Shown here: positions 1 to 12,074 of the stretch, piece after piece | How the letters are laid out: every line of letters begins with the position of its first letter | Position numbering within the stretch: position 1 is the first letter of the stretch | Source: Physcomitrium patens | Taxonomy: Eukaryota > Streptophyta > Bryopsida > Funariales > Funariaceae | Assembly: GCF_000002425.4 (NCBI RefSeq) | Contig: NC_037274.1 | Coordinates: forward strand, 14,671,517 to 14,735,516 | Direction: 5' to 3' | Length of the DNA: 64,000 nt | The notes under the pieces: generated by a model | What the model was told of the DNA's origin: nothing | The model's database searches: none | Seen by the model: only the letters and a program-made list of their open reading frames with translations | Translations under genes and position numbers: made by a program

Positions 1-365
1 AATTATCTTATCTATACTCTGTTATATTTTTTCATCTTGGCATATAATCTTGCATCTTTTAGTTCTTGTAATATATGAAAAATATAAACTTCATGTTCTC
101 TTTTATTCTTAGAGTAGATTAAGATGTCATCTAAATAACAGATAATAAAATTATCAAGAAACTCATGAAAGACATCATTTATTAAATATTAAAAAGTAGT
201 TGGTGCATTTGTAAGTCCAAAAGACATGACATTATATTCAAAATATCCATACTTGGTTCAAAATCTAGTTTTCCATTCATCTCCTTTTTTAATGCATATT
301 GGATTGTATGTTCTTCATAGATCTATTTTTGTATAGATCTTTGCTCAATTTAATTGATTAAAAAG

Positions 366-557
366 TCATGAAATCAAAGGTACAGGATACTTATTGTTAA
401 TGGTGATCTTTTTGAATCTTTGATAGTCTACATACATCCATAGAGATCTATCTTTTTTTTTTTTTACAAATAAGATAAGAGCTCCAATTAGAGATTTAGA
501 ATGGCATATGAAGTTTATAATCAATTTTTTATTAATATATTCCTTTAGTATAGTCAA
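366..557 (-). pseudogene. Reverse transcriptase fragment of element E
   Basis: A 63-codon open stretch matches the N-terminal fingers of gypsy RT (ILFVKKK, VDYQRFKKITI, KYPVPLIS), equivalent to the start of the RT in element A near 52050-52150. On the minus strand it continues through stops and frameshifts to base 1, where a decayed FGL-NAP segment can still be seen near 210-250. It is a remnant with no intact catalytic core in the window. Confidence 0.8.
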
Positions 558-891
558 TTTATTTTATAATAGGATATAGATTGGTCCAAAAGGTAGTTGA
601 ATTCCTTCGTGAAGATTGATAGAACAATCATAAAGACAATGCTTTGGAAGAATATCTGCATTCTTCTTTTCAAAAATGTCTTCAAAATCTTAGTATTGAC
701 TTGAAATACTACTTAAAATCATTTTTCTTTCAATTATAAATATGGTGTATATAGCAAAAGTTGACCTTATTTTTACAGCATGTATGAAAGTTTTCATACT
801 TACTAATAGTAATTTAGATATATTAGTCTTATAGATTTATACTTGATTAGTAAAATCTTAGGCTAACCCATCGAAAAAATCAAGGTTACTA

Positions 892-2345
892 TATCATGTA
901 GTAATATGGCCATTAAATAAATGAATAAAAAAACTAATTAAATAATCTAAATAAAAATATATTTAAAAATAAAAATTAATAAAAGATAAACAAGTAATAA
1001 AATCTATTAATATTAAAACAACTTTATATGAAAATAGATTCTATTTAATTTGTAGAGCCATGAATAAAACAAAACAAGATAGATTAAAAAAATAAATAAT
1101 ATAGGCATATGTAAGAGGGAGTTAAGAGTTAATTTTAATAAATATTATCTTAAGAAGATAAGAATTGATACTCAAAGAGAATCAGTTGCCAACTACAATT
1201 GAAATCAAATCCAAAGACATAAAACCAAGCACCTATGGCAACTCTAAAGTTTTTTTTTGCAAATCAAAGAGTAAGATTTGAGAATAGACTTGATGAAAGA
1301 TTTTTAAGTGCTGATTTCATATTATTTGGATTAATAATGAGATCTTGAGAGATTTTCAAAATTAGTGATGTACTTGATGGATTTAGATTTTGAAAAATTA
1401 ATAAGATTATAAATTTTAAGATTTTGTGAATTTCATAGCATGTTTGCAAGTAAAATTTTGGAAATTTGTTTTTGTGCTTGTTGTAAATGTGTGTGAAAAT
1501 TTGAAATCAATTGAGTAGTTAGATTGAAGCATATGAAGGTTTTTATAAGTTATGATTTCAAAAATTTGAGATATAAAATCAATGAGTAATTCCAAGATCT
1601 AGCATTATCTTTTAGTTAGATTGAAGCAAGATTTAGTGAAAGTAATTAAGATTTGCATATTTATACAAAACCTAATTTTTGGAATGATTGAATGGCTCAA
1701 AAAAGAGAAATTCATGTTGAAATATCAACATTCTAGTGGAAGAAAGAGGACAGTCAACAATTGAGAGGTTTCAGGAGCTTTTCTTGCAATTAGTAAGTCT
1801 AATTTTTTAAAAAATTGATGTGCTTGTTAATTACTTGTTGATTGATGTTTGGATAAAATTTAAGTCAAGATCTACTATTCAATTAATATTTATTGAGATT
1901 TCAAATAGCTATAGTAATTTATTAAAAATTTATTTGGAATTTTCTTGGATTTATTTAAGATTTGATAGGATTTGATTAAGATTTAAGATTTCATCGAAAT
2001 TTGGTCTAGGATTAAGATTTAAAATTTGATTAAAAATTTATAAGGATTATTTTACAATCTAAGATTTAATTAATATTTTATTAAGGTTTAGAATTTTTTA
2101 AAGGTTTGATTAGGATTTAGGAATTGACTAGGATTTTATTAGAATTTGACTAAGATTTGATTAGGATTCTATTTGGATTCGATTAATATTTTTTTAGAAT
2201 TTTATTAGGATTTGGTTTAGAGAATAGGACCTTTAGTAGAAATAATACAAGATTTTTGTTACATAATTTCTATTGTAGTTTGAAAAAATTATTTTTAGAT
2301 TTATTATTTTTTTTGGCAACCATGCTCTTTACTTTGTGATTATAT
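892..2345 (+). mobile_element. Solo LTR D3 (lineage 2) inserted in element E
   Basis: From about 1050 onward this follows the same order as D1 at 41555-43268: a block with AAAACAAGATAGATTA, a GA-rich block, then a long array of GATTTAGGATTT-like units (about 1900-2220), then TTTCTATT. Its left end resembles TGTCATG with one change (TATCATG at 892). The right end is poorly preserved and I place it near 2345, beside a TTTA microsatellite. It separates the gag and RT halves of element E, which marks it as a later insertion. Its coding-like open stretch at 1264-1449 has no support. Confidence 0.65.
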
Positions 2346-2373
2346 TTATTTATTTATTTATTTATTTATTTAT
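2344..2373. repeat. TTTA tetranucleotide microsatellite
   Basis: About seven tandem TTTA units lie at the probable right edge of LTR D3. A similar TTTA tract is at 18400-18423. Confidence 0.85.
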
Positions 2374-2389
2374 TTTTTGATAATATTAA

Positions 2390-3370
2390 ATAAATAAAAA
2401 AACATGCTTGGATTATCTACAATATAGGCACAAATCTTTATAAAAATGGTAAGTCTTTTCTTGCTCGGTAAGAAATTTAAAACGTATCATATCAATTTGA
2501 ATAGGCTTTGGGTTAAATAAATAAGCTTCTAAAAACTTAAAAAGTGTTGCTACGGCTTGATTTGTACTTCTCTAATCAAATCTTTGTTCCTAGCATCTAT
2601 CAAAGAGTTGATTGTTACATACAATGGCTTGAGTAATAAATTGCTATAGTGAATCTACTCTCCGCATTTTCAATAATAAATCTTTGACATTATCTTTTAA
2701 TTCATATCAAAATTGATTGATAAGGGCTTTGTCATTCTAATCTATGCCACAAGCAAGATTTTGGAATTTAATAGCATATATTGTGATTGAATGTGATCTT
2801 TGTTGTAGCAATATGAACTTGGTCACTACTATCTTTTTTCAATTATTTTTTCTAAATATAGCCATAAATACTTTTAAGAATGAATTCAAATCATAGAATA
2901 GTTGTGAATTTTTTTCTAAGATAGATGCAATTAATAGGGAGCATTTTTCAATAGAAGTGTGCTTATGAATCTAACTTGAGTAAATCCATTAGAATTTTGG
3001 AAAGAATGCAACCTTAAATAGAGCTCAACTTGTTGCAAAAATCCTTGAAATTTTAATCTTGTTCCATCAAACTTCTTGAGCATACTAATCTTTGTTTCTC
3101 TTATGCTTGTAGAAGCAAAACTTTCTGAATTTGGTTGTGAGGTTGATCTACTTACTTCCTTCAACTACACAACTTCTTGCATAGATTTTGGATTTTTTTC
3201 ATATGTGTAGGAACAAAACCTCTATAATCCTTGTTAGAAATATATGAGATTTCTAATCTTAAAGTGTTCACAAGCTTATGAAGATTTGCAATAGTTGCAA
3301 ATTTATTTTCACTTTTACTGAGTGTAGTATCTATAATGTTTTTTTCTATAGACAACTCAAAAAAATTCAA
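2390..3370 (-). pseudogene. gag remnant of element E
   Basis: Two open stretches (3161-3370 and 2931-3164) overlap in different frames. The first resembles the Gag N-terminus of element H (VNTLRLEIS is matched by INTLRVEIS at about 36450-36500). The second contains KFDGTRLKFQGF and is collinear with KFDGTRSKFRGF in element A. A degraded zinc-knuckle region follows near 2400-2520. The frame breaks show that the copy is dead. Confidence 0.75.
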
Positions 3371-3587
3371 AAAGTTAAATTAAAAGAAGATAATTTGTAA
3401 CTTCTAATATCAAATGAAAAATTCAATAAAAAAGGGTAATTTAATTTTTTTTAAAGAAAAAATCATTGTTAAAAAATTAAATTGTTTGTTTTAAGGTAGA
3501 TAGTCTATAATCTTAAAAAATAAAATAATAGAAGTATTACAATCAATTTACTTCTAAAACAAGTCAAGAAAAATAAGTTAGTAATCT

Positions 3588-4123
3588 TGTTAAATTTTTA
3601 AAGACATAAATCTTGAAGAAAGAAATCCTCAATACATTCTTGTGTCATTCAAAAGATTAAAAAATCACTCAAAGATGGTAATATATTGAATTAAAATGAC
3701 TATTTCCAAAGACAAGAATATTAAGAAAGTTTTAAAAAAAGACTATGGATTAAAAAGGCACTGACAAGAGTAAAGAAGGCTTTACTCTTGCTTCTATATA
3801 TACTATCTAACTAGGAGTTATATAGCAATGTCTTATAGGACCTCCAAGACATGTTAACTTTGCAAGATATATGTCTTGACTTACAAAACAAGTTTTTTAT
3901 GTGTATGCCACATAGTTAGCTTGTCCTATAAGCTACCAACATGTGTGACATGTGATTAACTTGTTGACTGAGTTTCTAACCTATCAATCAATTACTAATA
4001 CTTACAAAGTCAAAATTGCATCAATGAAGCTTTTCTAAAAAATATTGTGAAATCAATCTACATTTATCTACTTCTATCTAATCATGTAGGTAGTTATTGG
4101 AGTAATTACATATGTCTATGACA
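3588..4123 (-). repeat. 5' LTR of element E (lineage 1)
   Basis: This 536-bp segment is the reverse complement of the LTRs of elements A and C along its whole length. Shared landmarks are the two stretches around the paired 'aagctaac' motifs and the run of AAGTA-like repeats near the U3 end. It ends in GACA at 4123 (TGTC on the minus strand), as the other copies do. The inner edge at 3588 was set by alignment with element H, where the same sequence follows the LTR. It is more diverged than the LTRs of A. Confidence 0.75.
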
Positions 4124-4451
4124 TAGTCAGATATGTATAAAAGTAAAATTGCATCTATAAAACTTTTAATAAGTATTTCTTCAAGATATTATTAAGTTTA
4201 TCTATTTTTACTTACTTTTATTTATTTAGGTAATATAGGTATTTCTAATATTAATCACCACTTGTTTATCAAAACATATAATTTCATCATATAATTTCAT
4301 CATCTTTAGATACAATCCAACTCAAAGATAAAACCATATAAAAAATATATTCTATATATTATCTTATTTCTTTTACTTACAAAAGATTTTTATTTATTTA
4401 TTTTACAAAAAAATTATTTTTCTAATAAACAAGAGCATCTTTTTAAGCATA

Positions 4452-4482
<31 letters not shown>

Positions 4483-4713
4483 GCATTCACTTATATGTAT
4501 AAAATCTTCTTTCACATTAAAAATATGATTATTATGTTGACCTCTCATTATACTTCTATTTATGATTTCTAACTACAAAACACCTTTTCTCTACCTACAC
4601 AAAATCTATGTAAATTCTTACAATCTCAAACTTAGGTCTATGAGAATCTAATTGGATATCCATGTAGCACCTTGGCCCATATCCTTCTAAGAATTATCCT
4701 TTCCTTGAGTTAT

Positions 4714-4749
<36 letters not shown>

Positions 4750-4902
4750 TGTAACACATTCATTTAAAACCTAATTGTCCATACAAATCGATGAACCTAG
4801 ATAGCTTGGTGTCCAAGAAACTGTAGCAGCAAGCAAATTTTATTGTATAGTTTTCAATGCAGCTTGTGTTTTGAGCTGTTTATGAAATCGGTCGCAAGGT
4901 GG
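4124..4902. other. AT-rich spacer with two TA microsatellites
   Basis: I see no gene here. TA dinucleotide runs occupy about 4448-4482 and 4714-4738; the second continues into an AC run to about 4749. Base composition changes sharply near 4850, where the sequence becomes GC-richer and genic in character. Confidence 0.6.
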
Positions 4903-6166
4903 CGATGGCGATGGCGGCGGAGTCCTCGCAGCGTCTGGAGGAGGCGATGGAAGAAGCACGGCTTAGACAACAGTCCAGGTCGACAACGGGAGGAGGCCCT
5001 GAAGCACAAGCATGATCGACGAGCGTCGCTCAAGAGCAGTGAGCTCCACGAAGAATCGTAGCTGCGTCGCGCACACTTGGATTGTCGCACTAAGCCAGTG
5101 CCGCGAGTGGAACAGGAATAGGCACTCCGACTATTATTAGAAATTCCAACTTGTGTCTTTCCAGAAAGTAGGGCTGGAACTCGGATTCAGTGAAGCTGCA
5201 TGGTCCGATCCGCTGCATCCTAGAGCGTTAGGGCACTCCAGCGTGGTTATTTGTAAAATCTGATGTTTGATCGTCGCAACTTTCCTGAATCAGATCTTGA
5301 GGGTTCGATGCGTTGTGATACGTCTGGGGTCACTAGGTAGCTAGTCATTGGAGATGTCCCATTCTTGCAACATATTGAGGTCTCATTCTCACTACCTCAC
5401 AAGTAGTTATTTCTGTGATTTTTTACCTCGTGGTCGTGTTCTCTCATTCGCTAGATTCCCTCTAAGTAAACACCATTGATTGGACCATCTGGCAATATAT
5501 GTAATCACCTCCCTGTCTGCATCCTCTATGGGAATTTTTCGTTCGAGGCGGAAGATTACCATGAAAAACCTGGCAGTGGACTTCGCAGTTTGTCTGTGCA
5601 AGTTTACAGAAACCTGAGGGTGAAATATTGCTGATCAGGGTTAGCGGATTTCCGCAGAAATTTGTCGCACAGCGAAGACTAGGCCTGGACCAATTTTACA
5701 TAAAGGATTCGGCAATGAGTGTAGACCCCACTAGTGTCCAGTTTGAGAACAAATTAAGGCTTCGTCCTTCCAGGTACAGTTCATGTGACGGCAAATTCCG
5801 TACGGTACTGGACGTCGATGCGAAATATGCTAGAAACTTGCCACGATGGAAATGGTGAAAAGCTCCCGAAAGACCCGATTCGGGAGGGTTTGAACACCCA
5901 GGTCGCACACATCAGCTGCCGATCACGAGATTCCACGATCAGTCTGCGAGTGCGAAAGGAAGCCCTAATGTGCCGAAGCGGTAAGAGCTCAACAATTCTT
6001 TTCGTCCGCTGCGGCATACCGACCGCGGAGGACGAGGTACTGGTGGTGGTGGTTGCAGCGCAGCAGGTCCTTGCTTCAAAGGTTCCGGAAGTAGGTAGAG
6101 CTGTGCGTGGCCACAAGGATGCCTGGACTTCGACCCAACCTGCAACAAGTGTGCCAGGATTTAGGT
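4903..6166 (+). pseudogene. GC-richer region with an unrecognised, broken reading frame
   Basis: An ATG at 4903 opens a 37-codon frame beginning MAMAAESSQRLEEAMEEARL, helical and charged, which ends at a TGA. Further on, one frame from 5628 reads through several hundred bases with stops only at about 5856, 5981, 6099 and 6164. Its last segments are Gly- and Cys-rich (GGGGC, GPCFKG, CAWPQGC, TCNKCARI). The regular cysteines suggest a former or spliced small Cys-rich protein, and a GT dinucleotide overlaps the second stop. I do not recognise a family and cannot prove that it is expressed. Open frames on the opposite strand at 5781-6224 have no better support. Confidence 0.25.
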
Positions 6167-6169
6167 TTG

Positions 6170-7600
6170 CGTTGGTATGACAGACAACTGGGGACGGGGT
6201 CATGTGATCCTTGGTTTCATCCACTCAGCAAGGAGATAACCTTATCATGCAAACCTGCGTCCCTTCATGTACTTCTTTCGCAGAATTTATTAAAATAAAA
6301 ATATGTTTTTATACACAAGCATCCAATAAAGTGGATATTATTTAGAAAGGGAGTGAAAATTTCATGGAATTGCAAGTTGACTCAGGATATTAACAGTATT
6401 AATTCATTAAATTTCTCTCCTCTCCGTCCATTTTCCTTGCAATTATTAGCACCAGTAGAATTTGATTTTTTGGAAAAGTATATCTCATAACATGCAGCAT
6501 ATCGAGGGACTTAGTATGTGACCCATATTTGTGCATCAACTTGTAAACTATTACTAGTCTTATGAGAAGCATTTTATTTGCAGTGGTACTAGTAAGTTAA
6601 AGGTGAAGGTACTCAGCATCTTTGGGGCACTTTGAAGTTGAAGGAACAAAACCCAAAACTAAGCCAAACGCAAAAATAGCACTGAGAATCATTCCTGTGT
6701 AGCTCAGGTCCATGGGGTCTGTTCCCTGCAATTCATCTCGGAAAACAGCATCTGTCTGCTAAAAATTTACGGGGTACTTCATGAAGCTGCTCGGAGGTGG
6801 ATGATGAAGCAAAATAATCCTAGGTTAGGTCACTGATGGGTTCCAACTGAGCGGCCGTTTCACAGATGCAGCCACTGCAATATGATATACTTGAGACGAA
6901 AGAAATATTAGGCTTGGACAGATCACCCGCTCACTGATGGAGCTGAATGCAAACAACCGAAATAAACTCTCAGGAAATGCCCCCGAATAAAGGACGAATC
7001 TGAGATGAACAATTATTGATAAAGTGGGTAAGTAAAGTAAACGAACTATTCTCTTCAAGCGGCCCAGAAAAGGAATTCCTGAGAAACGGGGAGGAGATGG
7101 CGGGGGGCAGGTAGGATTGTTCCGCGGCGAGGCGAATTCAGACGAATCCACGGCTCTAGTTCACCAATCTGATGTCAGTGGACTCTTCTTGCCGTCGCTC
7201 AGATATTGCTTCTTATACTCAACCCCACTCCTGCTTTTCCCATCCAGTGACACCCAATGGATCCCATCGCCAGCCCGGTTTCCTGTACTTAGTCCTCATT
7301 CTCGGCGCAAGTTTTGTCAAATGTGTCCGACTCGGACCACAGTGCATTGAATCCCCCAGCCGCTGTCCAAATTCGCTGTGCTGTTCCTGCTCTAGCCCCA
7401 CACGTTCAACGAAATCAGCCTCTTCGTTAAGGTAGCGTTCATTTCCTGGTTTGCCGAAGTTGGGATCGAACTGAGAACTTTGGGCAACGAGTGAGCTGCA
7501 TTGCTTGGTTGTTCATGACGATGTGGTAGCTTTTTGTAGATTATTCACCAGGTGGTTGAAGCGTCGGAGATTTTTGTGGAGTTAGTGGTAGTAGTGCAAG
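6170..7600. promoter_or_regulatory. Intergenic region and probable NRT2 promoter/5' leader
   Basis: I see no supported gene. The last few hundred bases before the NRT2 start are mixed in composition and probably hold its promoter and leader. I could not fix a TATA box or transcription start. Confidence 0.35.
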
Positions 7601-9783
7601 ATGGCGGACCAGTCGTCGTCTGCAGTGGGAGACAGGAATGCTAAGGGTGATCCCGGATCATCCATGCATGGCGTCACGGGAAAGGAGGCCTTGTATGCAT
7701 TCTCCTTGCATGAAGGGGACAAGATGAATCATGACCCGGACGCAAAGAAGTTTGCGCTGCCGGTGGATTCTGAGCACAAAGCCACGACGATGAGGATTTA
7801 CAGCTTTGCTCGTCCCCACATGTTGACCTTTCACTTGTCATGGTTTTCTTTCTTCACGTGTTTCTTGTCGACTTTCGCTGCGCCCCCGCTCATTCCCGTA
7901 ATTCGTGATAACTTGAACCTGACTAAAGAGGACATCGGACATGCTGCCATCGCCTCCGTGTCTGGTAAGAATTTTCCCAATCGTTAACAATTTGGAGATG
8001 TCCTACTGAGTCTTCCTCCAAGATGACTCAGCTCAATTTCAGTTTAAATATTGTGGATGGCAGAAAAGTTAAGCTCCAGCAGAATTTCTGTGACATGCTT
8101 TTTCTTGCTCCGAGTTCTGATGTCCATGATAATGCATTTGGTCAATGGCAGGTTCGATTCTGTCCCGTTTATTAATGGGAAGCATTTGCGATTTAATTGG
8201 TCCGCGATATGGGTGCGCATTCCTCGTGATGATCATTTCTCCGGCGGTGTACGCAATGGCGTCGGTAGAGACTGCAGCAGGATTTACAGCGGTCAGGTTC
8301 TTCATCGGGTTCTCCCTAGCCACATTCGTGTCCTGCCAGTACTGGATGAGTTCCATGTTCAACGGCAAAATTGTGGGAACCGCCAACGGAATTGCAGCCG
8401 GCTGGGGTAACCTGGGAGGTGGTGCGACCCAATTGATCATGCCTCTGGTGTATGCACTGATCAAAGACAGGTAAAGCACCTATCAAGCAATTGGAATCCA
8501 CGGGAAATTTATATGATCATCTAATTTGCAGTCGTCTTAACTCTTGCAGCAGTAGAGATTAGATTGTTTGTTTCAATCTACATACTTACTTGGAGGTCAT
8601 GGCAGTTGAACCCAACGGACGCACTAACTCTTCTTTGGTTAATTGCGTGAGCAGTTTCAAATCTCCGAGCTACACCGCGTGGCGACTGTCGTTTTTCTTG
8701 CCTGGTGTGATGCACACTGTCATCGGTTTGATGGTGTTGTTTTTGGGTCAAGATCTTCCCGACGGCAACTTCAAGGAGCTTCAGGAGCAAGGAACCAAAG
8801 TCAAGGACAGCTTCAGGAAGGTCGGTTCCTTTTGACTCCTGATCCAATTCTTCGACAGCCTTGGACTGTGACCTACCGTATGCTGCTGTTTTCAGTAGAC
8901 AGTGGTAGTAAGTACCCATTGAAGTATAGTGTTCACCACTTGGAATTCGACATTGACCGATTTGTTATCAAACTTCAAATTGCAGGTATTCTTTAATGCG
9001 GTCACGAACTACAGGACATGGATTTTCTTGATCACCTACGGCTACTGCTTTGGAGTCGAACTCACCGTCGACAACATCATTGCTGAGTATTTCTACGATC
9101 GCTTCGGATTGAGCTTGTCCAGCGCTGGAATCATTGCTTCCAGCTTCGGGTTCATGAACATTGTCTCTCGGCCACTGGGAGGAATATTGTCTGACGTCGT
9201 CGCAAGGAGGTATGGAATGCAAGGACGGCTGTGGAACTTGTGGATCATCCAGACCTTGGGAGGCGTATTCTGCATCGTTCTGGGCAAGACAGCAGCGCTG
9301 GGACCCGCTATCGGGGTCATGATTGTGTTCTCCTTCTTCGTCCAGGCCGCGTGCGGTGCGACGTTCGGCGTGATTCCATTCGTGTCTCGACGGTCGCTGG
9401 GTGTGATCTCTGGGTTTACCGGAGCAGGAGGCAACGTCGGTGCGGTGCTAACGCAGACGATTTTCTTCACCCAAGCCACGTACCACACGGAGGTGGGTAT
9501 TGAGAACATGGGAATCATGATCATCTGCTGCACGGCGCTGGTGCTGTTCGTGTGGTTCCCGCAGTGGGGAAGCATGTTTTTCAAATCGTCGAGGATGACG
9601 GAGGAGGACTATTACGCTTCGGAGTACAGCGAGGGAGAGCAGGATCAAGGGCTGCATCAGGCGAGCTTGAAGTTCGCAGAGAATGCCAAGTCGGAGCGAG
9701 GAAGGAGTAAGGGCAGCAAGAGCCCTCCTGAGGATGGGAAGCCAGATGGGTTGAAGGGCATCAAGGAGGGCGCGGAGGTTTAA
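7601..9783 (+). CDS. NRT2: High-affinity nitrate transporter, NRT2 family (MFS)
   Basis: Four exons join in frame: 7601-7964, 8152-8470, 8655-8820 and 8986-9783, with GT-AG introns, giving 1647 nt and 548 aa, the usual NRT2 size. NRT2 proteins are plasma-membrane proton/nitrate symporters of the major facilitator superfamily, often working with a NAR2 partner. Visible family marks are the MFS loop [12 protein letters not shown] (about residues 131-142), the first nitrate/nitrite porter signature GWGNLGGGA (about residue 205) and the second, [12 protein letters not shown] (about residue 425). Hydrophobic helices recur through exons 1, 2 and 4. Exon 4 opens with [14 protein letters not shown], typical of plant NRT2. 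The C-terminal 60 residues are hydrophilic and Ser/Lys/Glu-rich, as expected for the cytosolic tail where regulation occurs. No disruption is seen, so I expect a working gene. Confidence 0.93.
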
Positions 9784-12074
9784 GTCAAAACCAGCAGCTA
9801 ATGCATTCACCACGCACGTCCCACCCTTGTGATATCAACACACATTTACACACACACATATTTCATATCATTGATCGAATAAGAAAATTGGGGGCAGTGA
9901 ATTACATGAAAGCCTTTCGGAATGTCTGAATTCGTGGAGGCTAGCGTGACCAAGCAAGCTCGTAGAATTCTCCATTGTCTGAAGTTCATGGAACGGTTCA
10001 CAGGATTGTTAGCAGCGCATCGGATGTGTTAAGGCCAAATGCACTGACTCATAAAGTAGGAATTGAGTTCTATGTTGTATTTCTCACCATTGAATGAATA
10101 TAACATGAGTTTTCCTACAAGTGACTGCACATGAACGATGGATTTGTGTGTGTACTACTGCACAACAAATGTTTTATTAACATGTTTGCATGCAGACGTT
10201 TAAACTTTCTGAGTTGATATACTTTATTCCTATACTTAATAACGTACTTTTTTGTCCATGTACTTGTTTCATAAAATTTGGACATTGATGTTCTTAAATT
10301 CAACATAGCACCTTCACTTCAATCTAGTCAATTTTTGATTTATCCTTGAAACCTAAGTTTGAAGAATGTTTTGTAATACTTTATTATGTGCTCCTTCTAT
10401 TGAGAAATATAATAAATAAATCAACGATTATTCCAATATTATAGGCAAGTTGAAGGTGAAAGGAGAATAGTAGAAAAGTCGTGGCGACTATCAAAACTAA
10501 GAAAAATCTCCACGTGAGTTATAACTAAAGAATCTTTTGTGCAAAAGAGGAAGGATGGAAAAAAATCTGTGGCATATTTTGAAATTTTATTTGATTTTGG
10601 TCACCCCTGAAGCTGCTTTGTTGAGCCCCTTCAAGTTTTCATCTGCTTTAACAAAAGTTCAAAGTTTCCAGTTGTCATAAAGACCGAAATGATTCCGAGT
10701 GGATTTCCTCTCCTGCAAATTCTCCACTCCACTCCACATCTAATGAAGCCCACTATTATACCACTGCAACTTCCTTAATGAACTGCCTTTGCTATGATCC
10801 TCACTTCTCGACTTTTTGTCACCTTTTTAACAAGTTGCTGAGGATGGTTCAAGTGGTAACATTAGAGCACTTAACATCCGTAGCAACTGTCGCCGTTTCA
10901 ATGAGCAGTGCTCTCCAAAACACCGCTGCTCAGACACAGCTGATTCTGTTACTGGTATTCTTTCAGACGCATTTAGACCCAAACGATTCACTGCTCCAGA
11001 TTACGAAGAAATTTCATGGATAGTTTGAGTTTGACAACAAGATCTCATTGACCACGCTTTGTCAACAGAACAAGTTGCCACTCTCATGGGAGGTGTGGGT
11101 GAAAGGAACTACTTTGCATTAGCGGTCGATTGTCGATTTTTAGTATGTTCGTCATTATTCTAGAAATCGGATTACGTTATTTGAGATATCCGATGCTGTT
11201 GAAAAGACAGCATTGAGCAACTCGGGATGTGGTATCGTGGGTGATTTCATCTAATGATCACGTCACTTTCATAATCTGATGAACCCCACTTCTGAAGGAC
11301 TGATTTTCGACGACTTGTCTCAAACCCTTACACAAACTTCCGAAATGGGAATGGTTCCAAAACCTAGCCGAATCAGAAACTAAGGTCTCTGTTCAGTCCA
11401 AGACTGAGAACTAGGGGCCCTCTGATGAGACGATAACCATGAAGTGAGTGAAGGGTGGGCAAACGCTGGGACGCAGAGAGTGGAGCGAACAAAACTTCTC
11501 TCCATCCTCCATCTAACCTTGACTTCTTCTCATCTCTCGCTCTCCACCGCTGCCACCATCGGTCCAGTGGGATCATTTTTACTTCACCGGTAGCTGCCAA
11601 GGTCTCGGATCTTTCATCCTGCTTCTCCGCTTTCAGCACTTATGGGCCATGGTGTCGAGCAGTGCATGACTGGCCAGGAATATGAAACATCTTTCTTCAC
11701 CTGCAGCTAGTGAGTGAAGCCCAGATTCTCGAATCCAACTTATGGTGCCCAGATTAATACTGTGAAGCTGGAAAGCGAACCGTGAAAGATGCGAAAGGTG
11801 GCCAGCCTCCACTTTAGCCCATGACGCCATTGGAACCCCTACATTTGCACCAGACAAATCACGTTGTCGTCTTGCTTCACTGCTTCAAAAGTGGCTTGGT
11901 TTAGGCGGTGGAGAATCCATCCAAGACATCGTGCGATTGGTTATATTTACATTTTTTCTGATGGGGTGAGTAAAATTAGACAAAGTGCAATCTCATCGAA
12001 GTGCACCTATGCCGAGATTGTGAAGCCCGATCTGCATGGATGCAAATCCTGGCTCTACACCACTGATATGAGCA
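9784..12074. other. Intergenic region downstream of NRT2
   Basis: The first 300 bases are probably NRT2 3' UTR. The remainder has several short open frames in both directions (for example 10778-11023 and 11455-11685), but none resembles a known protein or has a convincing exon structure. I see no RNA gene. Confidence 0.4.

Larger units (their letters stand above)
1..4123 (-). mobile_element. Element E: decayed Ty3/gypsy retrotransposon (lineage 1), cut by the window edge and by LTR D3
   Basis: Read on the minus strand, the order is LTR (4123-3588), gag (about 3587-2390), an inserted foreign LTR (about 2345-892), then protease/reverse transcriptase (891-1), which runs off the window. The gag part has the family's KFDGT motif near 3080 and a decayed zinc-knuckle segment near 2400-2520 that aligns with the same region of element A. 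The RT part at 366-557 has the FVKKK-D-SL and Y-Y-VDYQ motifs of gypsy RT, and further RT follows in broken frames down to base 1. Stops and frameshifts occur throughout, so it is an inactive relic. Confidence 0.85.

Noticed and set aside
5781-6224. 147-codon minus-strand open frame
   Set aside because: Three frames are open over the same GC-rich bases, so openness is not informative; no motif was seen.
6825-7151. 108-codon minus-strand open frame upstream of NRT2
   Set aside because: Low-complexity Pro/Ser start, no recognisable domain, and it lies in the probable NRT2 promoter.
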